NCBI RefSeq assembly: GCF_000381025.1
Contig: NZ_KB905815.1
Location: forward strand, 479,789-543,788
Length of the DNA stretch: 64,000 nt
Reading direction: 5' to 3'
Source: Streptomyces sulphureus DSM 40104
Lineage (GTDB): Bacteria > Actinomycetota > Actinomycetes > Streptomycetales > Streptomycetaceae
The notes beneath the pieces are model-generated. The model did no database searches. It saw nothing but the letters and a program-made list of their open reading frames with translations, and had not been told where the DNA came from. Position numbers and translations under genes: made by a program. Shown here piece after piece: positions 47,834 through 56,353 of the stretch. How positions within the stretch are numbered: the stretch's first letter is position 1; each line of letters begins with the position of its first letter.

Positions 47834-48913
47834 TCAGCCGCCCGGCGACGCCTGCGCCGTCGAGCCGCGTACGACGAGCTCGGGTTGGAAGACGAACTCC
47901 GTGCGCTGCACGGGCGTTCCGCCCAGCTCCTCCAGCAGCGCGTTGACAGCGGCGGCGGCCATCGCGCGCACCGGCTGGCGGACGGTGGTGAGCGGAGGGT
48001 CGGTGAAGGGGTTGAGCTCCGAGTCGTCGTAGCCGACGACCGAGACGTCCTCCGGCACGCGCAGGCCGCGCCCCCGCACCGCGCGCACCGCGCCGAGCGC
48101 CATGAGGTCGCTGCCGCAGACGATGCCGGTGCAGCCTTCGTCGAGGAGCGCGCCTGCCGCCGCGTGCCCGCCCTCGACGGTGAACAGGGTGTGCTGCACG
48201 AAGGGTCTCGCGCCCACCGCGTCCGTGCCGAGCGCCTCGGCGAACCCGGCTGCCTTCCGGCGGGCCGGCACGAACCGGTCGGGGCCGACGGCGAGTCCGA
48301 TCCGCTCGTGGCCCAACTGCCGCAGGTGGCGCACGGCCATCACGGCGGCCGCGTGGTCGTCGGGCGAGACGAAGGGGGCTTCGATCCGCTCGTTGTAGCC
48401 GTTGACGAGGACGAACGGGACGCCGCGGCCCGCGAGTCGGGCGTACCTCGCCGGGTCGGCCGTGAGGTCGGCGTGGAGTCCGGAGAGGAAGATGACGCCG
48501 CTGACGCCGCGCTCCACGAGCTGCTCGACGAGCTCGTCCTCCGTCGCGCCGCCCGGCATCTGGGTGCCGAGCACCGGGGTGTAGCCGTACCCGGAGAGGG
48601 AGGCTTCGATCACCTGCGCGAAGGCCGGGAAGATCGGGTTGGTCAGCTCCGGGATCACCAGCCCGACGAGTCCCGCGCTGCGCCGGCGCAGGCGCACGGG
48701 GCGCTCGTAACCGAGCACGTCGAGCGCTGCGAGGACCCGCTGTCGAGTCCCGGCCGCCACACCGGACTTGCCGTTGAGGACGCGGCTGACCGTCGCCTCG
48801 CTCACCTTCGCCTGTGCCGCTATGTCGGAGAGCCTCGCCGTGCCCTGCGCCTCCCGCTCGCCGACGGCGGCGCCCACCGGGACGCCGCCGTCCGCATCCG
48901 GTCGGGGACTCAC
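47834..48913 (-). CDS. LacI-family regulator, MalR paralogue
   Basis: This 359-residue repressor starts at GTG 48911-48913, overlapping the GH13 stop (GTGA). The HTH is LSDIAAQAKVSEATVSRVLN and the hinge region is ALDVLGYERPVRLRRRSAGL. The sugar-binding domain matches the divergent MalR in long blocks, such as NPIFPAFAQVIE and FTDPPLTTVRQPV. An N-terminal extension of about 30 residues precedes the HTH. S. coelicolor mal clusters, as I recall, have one malR; a second, co-transcribed copy at the operon end is unusual. Confidence 0.9.
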   Translation of the reverse strand: MSPRPDADGGVPVGAAVGEREAQGTARLSDIAAQAKVSEATVSRVLNGKSGVAAGTRQRVLAALDVLGYERPVRLRRRSAGLVGLVIPELTNPIFPAFAQVIEASLSGYGYTPVLGTQMPGGATEDELVEQLVERGVSGVIFLSGLHADLTADPARYARLAGRGVPFVLVNGYNERIEAPFVSPDDHAAAVMAVRHLRQLGHERIGLAVGPDRFVPARRKAAGFAEALGTDAVGARPFVQHTLFTVEGGHAAAGALLDEGCTGIVCGSDLMALGAVRAVRGRGLRVPEDVSVVGYDDSELNPFTDPPLTTVRQPVRAMAAAAVNALLEELGGTPVQRTEFVFQPELVVRGSTAQASPGG

Positions 48914-50568
48914 GCTCCGGTCCCCTCGGTGGCCTCGGCCTGCCACCACACGACCGTGTCGCCGGGGAGCTCGCCGCCGGCGTACGGCGCACTCGCGAGC
49001 AGCACGCGCCCGCGCGCGGGCTCCCAGGCGACGGGCTCCGCGCGCGTGTTGGCCGCGCAGACGAGGCCGCCGCGGCGGAAGGCGAGGACGCCGTCGGGCG
49101 CGTCGAGCCACTCCAGGGGGGCGCCGGCGCCGAGGTCGTCGTGGTCGCGGCGGAGGCGGAGGGCCGCGCGGTAGAACTCCAGGGTCGACTCGGGGTCGCC
49201 CGTCTGCACCGCGACCGAGAGCGCCCCCCATCCGTCGGGCTGGGGCAGCCAGCTTCCGTCGGGGCCGAAGCCGTAGGAGGGGCCGTGCTCCTCCCACGGG
49301 ATCGGGACGCGGCAGCCGTCGCGGAGCCCGTCCTGGCCGTTGTCGCGGAAGAACGACGGGTCCTGCCGTGCCTCGTCGGGGAGTTCGAGCACCTCGGGGA
49401 GGCCGAGCTCCTCGCCCTGGTAGACGTAGGCGGAACCGGGGAGCGCCAGCATCAGCAGCGTGGCCGCGCGGGCGCGGCGCAGGCCGCCGCCGAGGCGGGT
49501 GCGGTGGCGTACGACGTCGTGGTTGGAGAGCACCCAGGTCGCCGGGGCGCCGACGGCGCCGAGCGAGGTGAGGGACTCGTCGATCGCCGCGCGGAGCTGC
49601 CCGGCGTCCCAATCGGTGCTGAGGTAGTGGAAGTTGAACGCCTGGTGGAGTTCGTCGGCCCGGACGTAGAGCGCGGTGCGCTCCGGGCTCGGCGCCCACG
49701 CCTCGGCGACGCCGATCCGCGGCCCCGGGTACTCGTCGAGGACGCGGCGCCAGTCGCGGTAGATCTCGTGCACGCCGTCCTGGTCGAAGAAGGGGAGCTG
49801 CTGCGTGCCGAGGAGCTGCAACTGCCCCGCGCTGCCCATGTCGGGGAGCCCTTCCGCCTTGACGAGGCCGTGCGCGACGTCGATCCGGAAGCCGTCGACT
49901 CCGGTGTCGAGCCAGAAGCGGAGCACCGAGCGGAACTCGTCGTGGACGGCGGGGTGCTGCCAGTTGAAGTCGGGCTGCTCCGGCGCGAAGAGGTGGAGAT
50001 ACCACTCCCCCGGGGTGCCGTCGGGGTCCTCCGTCCGTGTCCACGCGGGGCCGCCGAAGATCGACTCCCAGTCGTTCGGGGGGAGTTCGCCGTGCTCGCC
50101 GCGGCCGGCGCGGAAGTGGTAGCGGTCTCGCAGCGGGGAGCCGGGGCCCTCGCGGAGCGCCCTGCGGAACCACTCGTGGCGGTCGGAGGAGTGGTTGGGG
50201 ACGAGGTCCACGATGACGCGGAGGCCGAGTGCGTGCGCCTCGTCGACGAGCGCCTCCGCGTCGGGAAGCGAGCCGAACATCGGGTCGATGGCGCGGTAGT
50301 CGGCGACGTCGTAGCCGCCGTCCGCCTGGGGCGAGGCGTAGAACGGGCTGAGCCAGACGGCGTCGACGCCGAGCTCGGCGAGGTACGGGAGGCGGGCGCG
50401 GATGCCGGGGAGGTCGCCCATGCCGTCGCCGTCCGCGTCGGCGAAGGAGCGGGGGTAGACCTGGTAGATCACGGCGTCGCGCCACCAGTCGGCGCTGCGG
50501 GCGTGGTCGTCGGCGGATGCGGGCTGCGGGCGGTCGGCGCGGAGGGCGCTCTCGGCGTGCTGCGTCAT
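48910..50568 (-). CDS. GH13 alpha-glucosidase
   Basis: This 552-residue cytoplasmic alpha-glucosidase cleaves imported maltose/maltodextrins to glucose. The GH13 regions are VIVDLVPNHSS (region I), GFRIDVAHGL with the nucleophile Asp, IGVAEAWAPS with the acid Glu, and WVLSNHDVVRH with the third Asp. QVYPRSFADADGDGMGDL marks the oligo-1,6-glucosidase/alpha-glucosidase branch. ATG 50566-50568 is preferred over the long upstream open frame because AGGGAC lies upstream and the extension is low-complexity. There is no signal peptide, consistent with action after uptake. Confidence 0.93.
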   Translation of the reverse strand: MTQHAESALRADRPQPASADDHARSADWWRDAVIYQVYPRSFADADGDGMGDLPGIRARLPYLAELGVDAVWLSPFYASPQADGGYDVADYRAIDPMFGSLPDAEALVDEAHALGLRVIVDLVPNHSSDRHEWFRRALREGPGSPLRDRYHFRAGRGEHGELPPNDWESIFGGPAWTRTEDPDGTPGEWYLHLFAPEQPDFNWQHPAVHDEFRSVLRFWLDTGVDGFRIDVAHGLVKAEGLPDMGSAGQLQLLGTQQLPFFDQDGVHEIYRDWRRVLDEYPGPRIGVAEAWAPSPERTALYVRADELHQAFNFHYLSTDWDAGQLRAAIDESLTSLGAVGAPATWVLSNHDVVRHRTRLGGGLRRARAATLLMLALPGSAYVYQGEELGLPEVLELPDEARQDPSFFRDNGQDGLRDGCRVPIPWEEHGPSYGFGPDGSWLPQPDGWGALSVAVQTGDPESTLEFYRAALRLRRDHDDLGAGAPLEWLDAPDGVLAFRRGGLVCAANTRAEPVAWEPARGRVLLASAPYAGGELPGDTVVWWQAEATEGTGA

Positions 50569-50635
50569 GTCGTCCCTGGGTGGAGTCGGATGGGTGTCAG
50601 GACCGCCCTCGGGGGCGGGTCGCGTCCCGGGGCGA

Positions 50636-50670
50636 GGCGCCGGCCTCGGCGGGGAGGCGAGGCCGGCGCC
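50636..50670 (-). terminator. Hairpin between malG and the glucosidase gene
   Basis: GGCGCCGGCCTC (50636-50647) pairs perfectly with GAGGCCGGCGCC (50659-50670) around an 11-nt loop. Being inside the operon, it may be a partial terminator or a 3' stabiliser of the malEFG message. Confidence 0.6.
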
Positions 50671-50725
50671 CGGCGGGTGGCCGCGCGGGACGGGCCCGCG
50701 GCGGCGGTCGAGGAGAGTGCGCTCT

Positions 50726-51562
50726 TCAGGACTTCGTCGCACCTGCGGTGAGCCCGGAGACGAGGTGCCGCTGCGCGAAACCGAAGACGACGGCGGCCGG
50801 TACGGCGATGATCACTGCGGCGGCCGTCATCGAACCCCAGTCGGAGCCGTAGCGGTTGACGAAGGTCTGGAGGCCCCCGGCGAGGGTCAGGTTCTCCTCG
50901 CCCGTCATGAAGGCCGTGGCGTACGCGACTTCGGCCCAGGCGGTGACGAAGGAGTAGAAGCCCGTGACGGCTATGCCGGGCTTGGCGAGCGGAAGCACCA
51001 GTCGCCAGAAGGTCCCGAAGGGGGTGAGGCCGTCGACTCTGCCCGACTCGTCGATGTCGATCGGGATGGTGTCGAAGAAGCCCTTCATCATCCAGGCGCA
51101 GAACGGCACCGCGATGGTGAGGTAGGTGATGATCAGGCCGACCGGCTGGTTGAGGAGGCCGAGGGTGGCCATCGTGTTGTAGAGCGGGACGATGAGGACG
51201 GCCATCGGGAACATCTGGGTGATCAGCAGCACCCACATCAGGGGCCGCATCCCGGGGAACCGGAAGCGGCTGATCGCGTAGCCGGTCGTGGCGGCGATGA
51301 AGACGCCGATCAGCGTGGTGCCGAGGACGACGACGAGCGAGTTGCCGAACCAGGTCAGGAAGTAGGTGTCCTGCACCACGTGCGTGTAGTTGGCGAGGGT
51401 GAACTCCTTCACCAGCGCCGTGGAGAACGCCTCGCTCTTCGGCTTGAAGGAGGTGACCAGCAGCCAGAGCGGCGGGAAGAGCGCCACGACGGTGCCGAGT
51501 ACCAGCCCCGTGTGGAGCCCGAACGAGGCGAGCGGGGAGCGCTTGCGCGTCTGCATCGTCAC
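50726..51562 (-). CDS. malG: Maltose/maltodextrin ABC permease
   Basis: This 278-residue inner-membrane permease has six segments. The EAA loop is ESGRVDGLTPFGTFWRLVLP, and the MalG-type C-terminus follows. GTG 51560-51562 overlaps the malF stop (GTGA); ATG 51556 two codons later is an alternative. It pairs with MalF. No ABC ATPase gene is present, so the shared MsiK-type ATPase encoded elsewhere is probably used. Confidence 0.94.
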   Translation of the reverse strand: MTMQTRKRSPLASFGLHTGLVLGTVVALFPPLWLLVTSFKPKSEAFSTALVKEFTLANYTHVVQDTYFLTWFGNSLVVVLGTTLIGVFIAATTGYAISRFRFPGMRPLMWVLLITQMFPMAVLIVPLYNTMATLGLLNQPVGLIITYLTIAVPFCAWMMKGFFDTIPIDIDESGRVDGLTPFGTFWRLVLPLAKPGIAVTGFYSFVTAWAEVAYATAFMTGEENLTLAGGLQTFVNRYGSDWGSMTAAAVIIAVPAAVVFGFAQRHLVSGLTAGATKS

Positions 51563-52656
51563 CACACCTCTCCCTGGCGGCGCAACGCCCGCCGGTAGAC
51601 CATCGTGAAGAGGACGAGCAGCAGGAGGATCAGCACGCCCCAGGTCGCCGAAGTGGCGAAGTCCCGGGGGCTGTTGACGAAGGAGAGCCGGTACGCGTAG
51701 GTCACCAGGATCTCCGTGGAGTCCTCCGGGCCGCCCTTGGTGAGCAGGAAGATCACGGGGAACATGTTGAACGTCCAGATGGTGCTGAGCAGGATCACGG
51801 TGCTGCTCACCGCACGCACGCCGGGGAGCGTGATGTTGCGGAACCGCTGCCACGGGCCCGCGCCGTCCATCTCCGCTGCCTCGTAGAGCTCGCCCGGTAT
51901 CGACTGGAGGGCCCCGAGCATCGCGACGATCATGAAAGGCACGCCGAGCCAGACGTTCACCGCGATCACCGCGAGCTTCGCCCAGGTCGGGTCGCCGAGC
52001 CACGGGACCGCCTCGATGCCTCCGCCGTCGAGCACCTTGTTGAGGAGCCCGTCGCGCTCGTTGAAGAGCATCCGCCAGGCGAAGACGGAGACGAACGCGG
52101 GGATGCCCCAGGGCACGATCATCGCGACGCGGTAGAAGGAGCGGCCGTGCACCTTGCGGTTGAGCATGTTGGCGAGGGTGAGGCCGAGCCCGAAGGTGAG
52201 CGCCACGCAGCCGACCGTCCAGAACGCCGTCCAGCCGAGGCGGCTCCAGAAGACCGAGTCGCCGAGGACCGCCGCGTAGTTGTCGAGGCCGACGAAGGAG
52301 TAGGTCGCCGGGATGTGGTTGACGCCGATGTCGCGCGCGACGTTGGCCTCGTCCGCGTCGGTGAGCGAGAGCCAGACGCCGCGCCCGAGCGGGTAACCGA
52401 TGATCAACCCGATGACGAGGACGACGGGCGCCACCATCGTCCACGCGTACCAGTGCCGGGAGAACGCGCGGCGCAGCGGCCCCGGCGCGCCCGCGTCGCG
52501 CCGCTGCGGGCGGCTGCTGCCCGCTCCGGCGCCCGATCCCGCGCGCTGCCGCGGTGGTTGCTTGCCTCTCGCCGCCTCGTGCCCGCGGCCGGGGACGGGA
52601 CCCGCCTCGGTCCCGTCCGCCGGCCCCGGCACCGACCGGCTGCTCTGCGCCGCCAT
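51559..52656 (-). CDS. malF: Maltose/maltodextrin ABC permease
   Basis: This 365-residue permease has a cytoplasmic N-terminal tail of about 65 residues rich in Pro/Gly/Arg, then membrane segments starting HWYAWTMVAPVVLVIGLIIG. The EAA loop is LYEAAEMDGAGPWQRFRNIT then LPGVR. ATG 52654-52656 is used. It lies 23 bp after malE and overlaps malG. Confidence 0.94.
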   Translation of the reverse strand: MAAQSSRSVPGPADGTEAGPVPGRGHEAARGKQPPRQRAGSGAGAGSSRPQRRDAGAPGPLRRAFSRHWYAWTMVAPVVLVIGLIIGYPLGRGVWLSLTDADEANVARDIGVNHIPATYSFVGLDNYAAVLGDSVFWSRLGWTAFWTVGCVALTFGLGLTLANMLNRKVHGRSFYRVAMIVPWGIPAFVSVFAWRMLFNERDGLLNKVLDGGGIEAVPWLGDPTWAKLAVIAVNVWLGVPFMIVAMLGALQSIPGELYEAAEMDGAGPWQRFRNITLPGVRAVSSTVILLSTIWTFNMFPVIFLLTKGGPEDSTEILVTYAYRLSFVNSPRDFATSATWGVLILLLLVLFTMVYRRALRRQGEVW

Positions 52657-52679
52657 GTCAGCTCGGCCCGTCCCCTCGG

Positions 52680-53948
52680 TTACTTGTAGTCCTTGAGCAG
52701 CTTGCGGAACTCGTCGCCCGTCTTCTTCGCCGCCTCCTGCGGCGTCCTGCCGCCGCCGAGGACACCGTCGACGCCGACCCGGATCGGCTCGAAGAGGGAG
52801 TTGCCCTCGGCGATCCACGGGCGCTGCTTCGCCTTGTCGACGGCGGGCTTGAAGAACTCGACCATCTCGTTCTTCCGCACGGCCTCGTCCTCGTAGACCG
52901 AGGTGCGGGTGGGCAGCAGGCTCAGCTCCTTGGTGGTGCGCTTCTGCACCTCGGCCGAGCTCATGTACTTGACGAACTCCTGCGCCGCGCGCATGTTCCC
53001 CGTGCCCGCGTAGATGCCGAGGTTCCAGCCGCCCTGCGGGGAGCCTTGCGCCTGGGAGCCGCCGGGGACGGCCGCGACGCCGAGGTTGTCCTTGTCGTCC
53101 TCGAACTCGGCGCCCTGCCGGGCCCCTGCGATGTCCCAAGGGCCGTCGATGATCATCGCGACCTTGCCCGACTGGAACGCCTTGAGGCCGTTCTCCTGGC
53201 CGTCGCTGGAGTCGGTGAGCGCGGCTTTGGAGTCGACGAGGTCCTTCATCGTGGCGAAGGCCCGCTCGCCCGGCTTCTCGTCGACGGTGACCTTCTTCGC
53301 CTTGGTGTCGAGCAGGTCGCCGCCCTCGGCGTAGAGGTAGGGGAGGTACCAGTACGGGTCGTCGCCGCGGAGGTAGAGCGCGGTGGCGCCCGTCTCGTCC
53401 TTGATCTTCTTCGCGTTCTTCTTCAACTCGGCGAAGGTCTTGGGGACTTCGACGCCGGCCTCCTTCAGCAGCCTCTTGTTGTAGAAGAGCCCGAGGGTGT
53501 CGGTGACCTGGGGCGCGGCGTAGGTCTTGCCCTCGTACCTGCCGCTGCCCGCGGCGGTGGTGAGGTAGTCGGACTCCTTCTCCAGCGCGGGGGTGTCGTC
53601 GAGCGGCGCGAGGTAGCCGAGGTGGGCGAAGTCGGCGACCCAGGCGACCTCGGTGCGCATGACGTCGGGGGCGCCGGAGTTGCCGCCTGCGGCGTTCTTG
53701 AACTTCTGGTTGGCGTCGCCGAAGTTGACGTGCACGTACTTGACGTTCACCTCCGGGTGCTTCTTCTCGAAGTCCTCGGCGATCTTCTTGTACGTGCCCT
53801 TCTCGGCGTCGTTGGACGTGTCCCAGTAGGTGACCGTCCCCGAGATCTCGCCGCCGGCGTTGTCCTGCTCGTCGCCTCCCCCGCCGCAAGCCGTTGCCGC
53901 AACCGCCAGTGCCACCAGGGCCGCCGAGGCGCCTATGCCACGCCGCAT
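52680..53948 (-). CDS. malE: Maltose/maltodextrin-binding lipoprotein
   Basis: This 422-residue secreted binding protein has the signal peptide MRRGIGASAALVALAVAATA followed by the lipobox Cys and a Gly-rich linker. The family-1 SBP core starts ISGTVTYWDTSNDAEKGTYK and contains GKVAMIIDGPWDIAG. ATG 53946-53948 is used. It heads the operon malE-malF-malG-glucosidase-LacI and is divergent from malR, with operator-like inverted repeats between them. Confidence 0.95.
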   Translation of the reverse strand: MRRGIGASAALVALAVAATACGGGGDEQDNAGGEISGTVTYWDTSNDAEKGTYKKIAEDFEKKHPEVNVKYVHVNFGDANQKFKNAAGGNSGAPDVMRTEVAWVADFAHLGYLAPLDDTPALEKESDYLTTAAGSGRYEGKTYAAPQVTDTLGLFYNKRLLKEAGVEVPKTFAELKKNAKKIKDETGATALYLRGDDPYWYLPYLYAEGGDLLDTKAKKVTVDEKPGERAFATMKDLVDSKAALTDSSDGQENGLKAFQSGKVAMIIDGPWDIAGARQGAEFEDDKDNLGVAAVPGGSQAQGSPQGGWNLGIYAGTGNMRAAQEFVKYMSSAEVQKRTTKELSLLPTRTSVYEDEAVRKNEMVEFFKPAVDKAKQRPWIAEGNSLFEPIRVGVDGVLGGGRTPQEAAKKTGDEFRKLLKDYK

Positions 53949-54018
53949 CTCCTGATCCCTCCCGAAGTAAGCGCCCGTCACGTCGTCAAAGCCGCGGGCT
54001 GCGAAGGAAGTTAACAGC

Positions 54019-54060
54019 GTTGCAACAGCCGCGAAAGACCTTGCCGCAATTTTCTGCAAG
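54019..54060. promoter_or_regulatory. malE-proximal operator region
   Basis: GTTGCAAC (54019-54026) is a perfect palindrome. CTTGCCGCAA (54040-54049) and CTGCAAG (54054-54060) face each other across TTTT. These CTTGC/GCAAG motifs fit MalR sites in the mal promoter. Confidence 0.6.
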
Positions 54061-54174
54061 ACACCGGGGCACCCGTCGCACAGGCGCGTACGCCCCCCGG
54101 AGTACGGGCGCGTACGACCGCACGGGCGCGCACGACCACACCGACCGTCGGGACACAAACGGCATCCGGAAGCA

Positions 54175-54184
54175 TTGCGGCAAG
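54175..54184. promoter_or_regulatory. malR-proximal operator half-site
   Basis: TTGCGGCAAG is the exact reverse complement of CTTGCCGCAA at 54040-54049, placed close to the malR promoter. It could allow MalR to control itself or loop DNA. Confidence 0.5.
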
Positions 54185-54234
54185 TTCGCACACCAGGTGG
54201 GCGCCTGCACAAAGAGACCGGTACAGTCCCGTAC

Positions 54235-55245
54235 GTGACCACACGGCTAGCTGACATCGCGGCACAGGCGGGGGTCAGCGAAGCCACCGTCAGCAGAGTG
54301 CTCAACGGCCGCCCCGGGGTGGCCGAGCCCACCCGCGAGTCCGTGCTCGCCTCGCTCGACGTCCTCGGGTACGAGCGCCCCGTCAGGCTGCGCAGGCGCA
54401 GCGCCGGGCTCGTCGGGCTGATCACGCCGGAGCTGGAGAACCCCATATTCCCGGCGTTCGCGCAGGTGATCGCGCAGGCGCTCACGCGGCAGGGCTACAC
54501 TCCCGTCCTCGCCACCCAGACCCCGGGCGGCTCCACGGAGGACGAGCTCACCGGCATGCTCGTCGACCGCGGCGTCGCGGGCATCATCTTCGTCTCCGGG
54601 CTCCACGCCGACACGACGCAGGACACCGGAAGGTACGAGCAACTCCGCGGCCAGGGCGTCCCGTTCGTCCTGATGAACGGCTACTCCCCCCGCATACACG
54701 CCCCTTCCGTCTCGCCGGACGACGCCGCCGCGATGCGCCTCGCCGTGAGCCACCTCGTCTCGCTCGGGCACCGTCGGATAGGGCTCGCGCTCGGGCCGAA
54801 ACGGTTCGTCCCCGTGCAGCGGAAGATCGAGGGGTTCGAGCGCACCGTCGTGGAACAGCTCGGCGAGGACCCGGGACCGCTGGTACGGCACTCGCTCTTC
54901 ACCCTGGAGGGCGGCCAGGCCGCGACCTCCGCGCTCCTCGACGAGGAGTGCACGGCGATCGTCTGCGCCAGCGACATGATGGCGCTCGGCGCCATCAGGG
55001 CAGCGCGGCAGCGGGCGTTGGCCGTTCCGCACGAGGTCTCCGTCATCGGTTTCGACGACTCCCCGCTCATACCGTTCACCGATCCGCCGCTGACCACCAT
55101 CCGCCAGCCCGTCGCCGCGATGGGCCAGGCAGCGGTCCGCGCCCTGCTGGAGGAGATCGCCGGAACCCCGGCCCCGCACAGCGAGTTCGTCTTCCACCCC
55201 GAGCTGGTCGTCAGGGGATCGACGGCGTCGGCACCCTCTGTCTGA
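54235..55245 (+). CDS. malR: LacI-family maltose regulator
   Basis: This 336-residue repressor is divergent from malE. The HTH is LADIAAQAGVSEATVSRVLN with the hinge YERPVRLRRRSAGL. The ligand domain includes NPIFPAFAQVIAQALTRQGY and FTDPPLTTIRQPVAAMG. GTG 54235 is preceded by TACAGT and no Shine-Dalgarno sequence, so the mRNA is probably leaderless. It represses the mal operon in the absence of inducer in relatives. Confidence 0.92.
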   Translation: MTTRLADIAAQAGVSEATVSRVLNGRPGVAEPTRESVLASLDVLGYERPVRLRRRSAGLVGLITPELENPIFPAFAQVIAQALTRQGYTPVLATQTPGGSTEDELTGMLVDRGVAGIIFVSGLHADTTQDTGRYEQLRGQGVPFVLMNGYSPRIHAPSVSPDDAAAMRLAVSHLVSLGHRRIGLALGPKRFVPVQRKIEGFERTVVEQLGEDPGPLVRHSLFTLEGGQAATSALLDEECTAIVCASDMMALGAIRAARQRALAVPHEVSVIGFDDSPLIPFTDPPLTTIRQPVAAMGQAAVRALLEEIAGTPAPHSEFVFHPELVVRGSTASAPSV

Positions 55246-55254
55246 AGTGGGAGA

Positions 55255-55272
55255 AGGGTGCCTCGGCACCCT
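55255..55272 (+). terminator. Terminator after malR
   Basis: AGGGTGC-CTCG-GCACCCT forms a tight hairpin ten bases after the malR stop. A GGCACCCT copy just upstream (near 55230) could compete for pairing. Confidence 0.55.
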
Positions 55273-55355
55273 CTGCCCAAGGGTGGAGAACGCCCGATTC
55301 GAACCCGACTTCAGGATGATCGGCTGATGGCCGCTGTCTGGCAGACTGATGGCTT

Positions 55356-56330
55356 ATGGGGGCACCGACACCGAGGACCGCAAAGGCAGGCCAGGCCGGC
55401 TCCGTACCCGGAGCCGAAAGCGGAGAGGACGCGGCCGGGGCGACCCGTACGCCCGCGGAGGAACCCGCCCTCCTCAGCCCTGAGGACGGCCCGACCCCCG
55501 CAACCACGGCCGCGCCGGCGCCGCCCGAACCCGGCCACGCGGAGCCGCCCCCGGAGCGGCCGGGCGCAGCAGACCGCGCCCGCGCCGCACTCGGCCGCAT
55601 GCGCACCCCGCGGCATCCCCGGATCTGGTTCGAGGTCCTGCTGATCGCCGTCAGCTACTGGGTCTACTCCCTCATCCGCAACGCCGTTCCCGAGCAGCGC
55701 TCCGCCGCCCTGCGGAACGCCGACTGGATCTGGGAGACGGAGCGGACGCTCGGCATCGCCGTCGAGCAGTCCGTCAACCATGCGGTCAACGGCGTCACCT
55801 GGCTCATCGTCTCGATGAACTACTACTACGCGACACTGCACTTCGTCATCACGATCGGCGTCCTCGTCTGGCTCTACCGCCGCCACCCCGGCCGGTACGC
55901 GGCGACGCGTCTCGTCCTCTTCGCCACGACCGCGGTGGCACTCGCCGGCTACTACCTCTACCCGCTGGCACCCCCGCGGCTCATGCCGGGCGGCGGTTTC
56001 ATCGACACCGTGCAGGTCCACGAGACCTGGGGGTCGATGGCGTCGGGGAACCTGGCGGAGATGTCCAACCAGTACGCGGCGATGCCCTCGATGCACATAG
56101 GCTGGTCGGCCTGGTGCGGGATCACCCTCGCGATGCTCGCCCGGCCGCTGTGGGCGAAGGTACTCGGCGTGCTCTACCCGCTCACCACCCTCCTGGTGAT
56201 CGTCGCCACCGCCAACCACTTCTGGCTCGACGCCGTCGGCGGTCTCCTCTGCCTCGCGTTCGGCTTCGCCGTCTCCCTCGCCTGGTACCGACGCCTCGCC
56301 TACCGGTTTCCCCGCACGGCACCCGCCTGA
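55356..56330 (+). CDS. PAP2-superfamily membrane phosphatase/inositolphosphotransferase-like protein
   Basis: This 324-residue protein has a cytoplasmic Pro/Ala/Glu-rich tail (about 1-85) and about six membrane segments. The PAP2_3 signature is present as YYLYPLAPPRLMPG, AMPSMHIGWSAW and VVATANHFWLDAVGG-like residues (as VIVATANHFWLDAVGG). The family includes inositolphosphorylceramide synthases and lipid phosphatases. The substrate here is unknown. ATG 55356 looks leaderless. Confidence 0.86.
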   Translation: MGAPTPRTAKAGQAGSVPGAESGEDAAGATRTPAEEPALLSPEDGPTPATTAAPAPPEPGHAEPPPERPGAADRARAALGRMRTPRHPRIWFEVLLIAVSYWVYSLIRNAVPEQRSAALRNADWIWETERTLGIAVEQSVNHAVNGVTWLIVSMNYYYATLHFVITIGVLVWLYRRHPGRYAATRLVLFATTAVALAGYYLYPLAPPRLMPGGGFIDTVQVHETWGSMASGNLAEMSNQYAAMPSMHIGWSAWCGITLAMLARPLWAKVLGVLYPLTTLLVIVATANHFWLDAVGGLLCLAFGFAVSLAWYRRLAYRFPRTAPA

Positions 56331-56353
56331 GCGGGCCCGGAACGCCTCCGGGA

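Noticed and set aside
46610..49174. Open frames with repeated VPAHAG-type peptides
   Set aside because: They are translations of the CRISPR repeats and of the antisense strand of the LacI gene, not proteins.
55286..55310. Possible tRNA T-arm (GATTCGAACCC)
   Set aside because: No acceptor, D-arm or anticodon arm can be folded around it.
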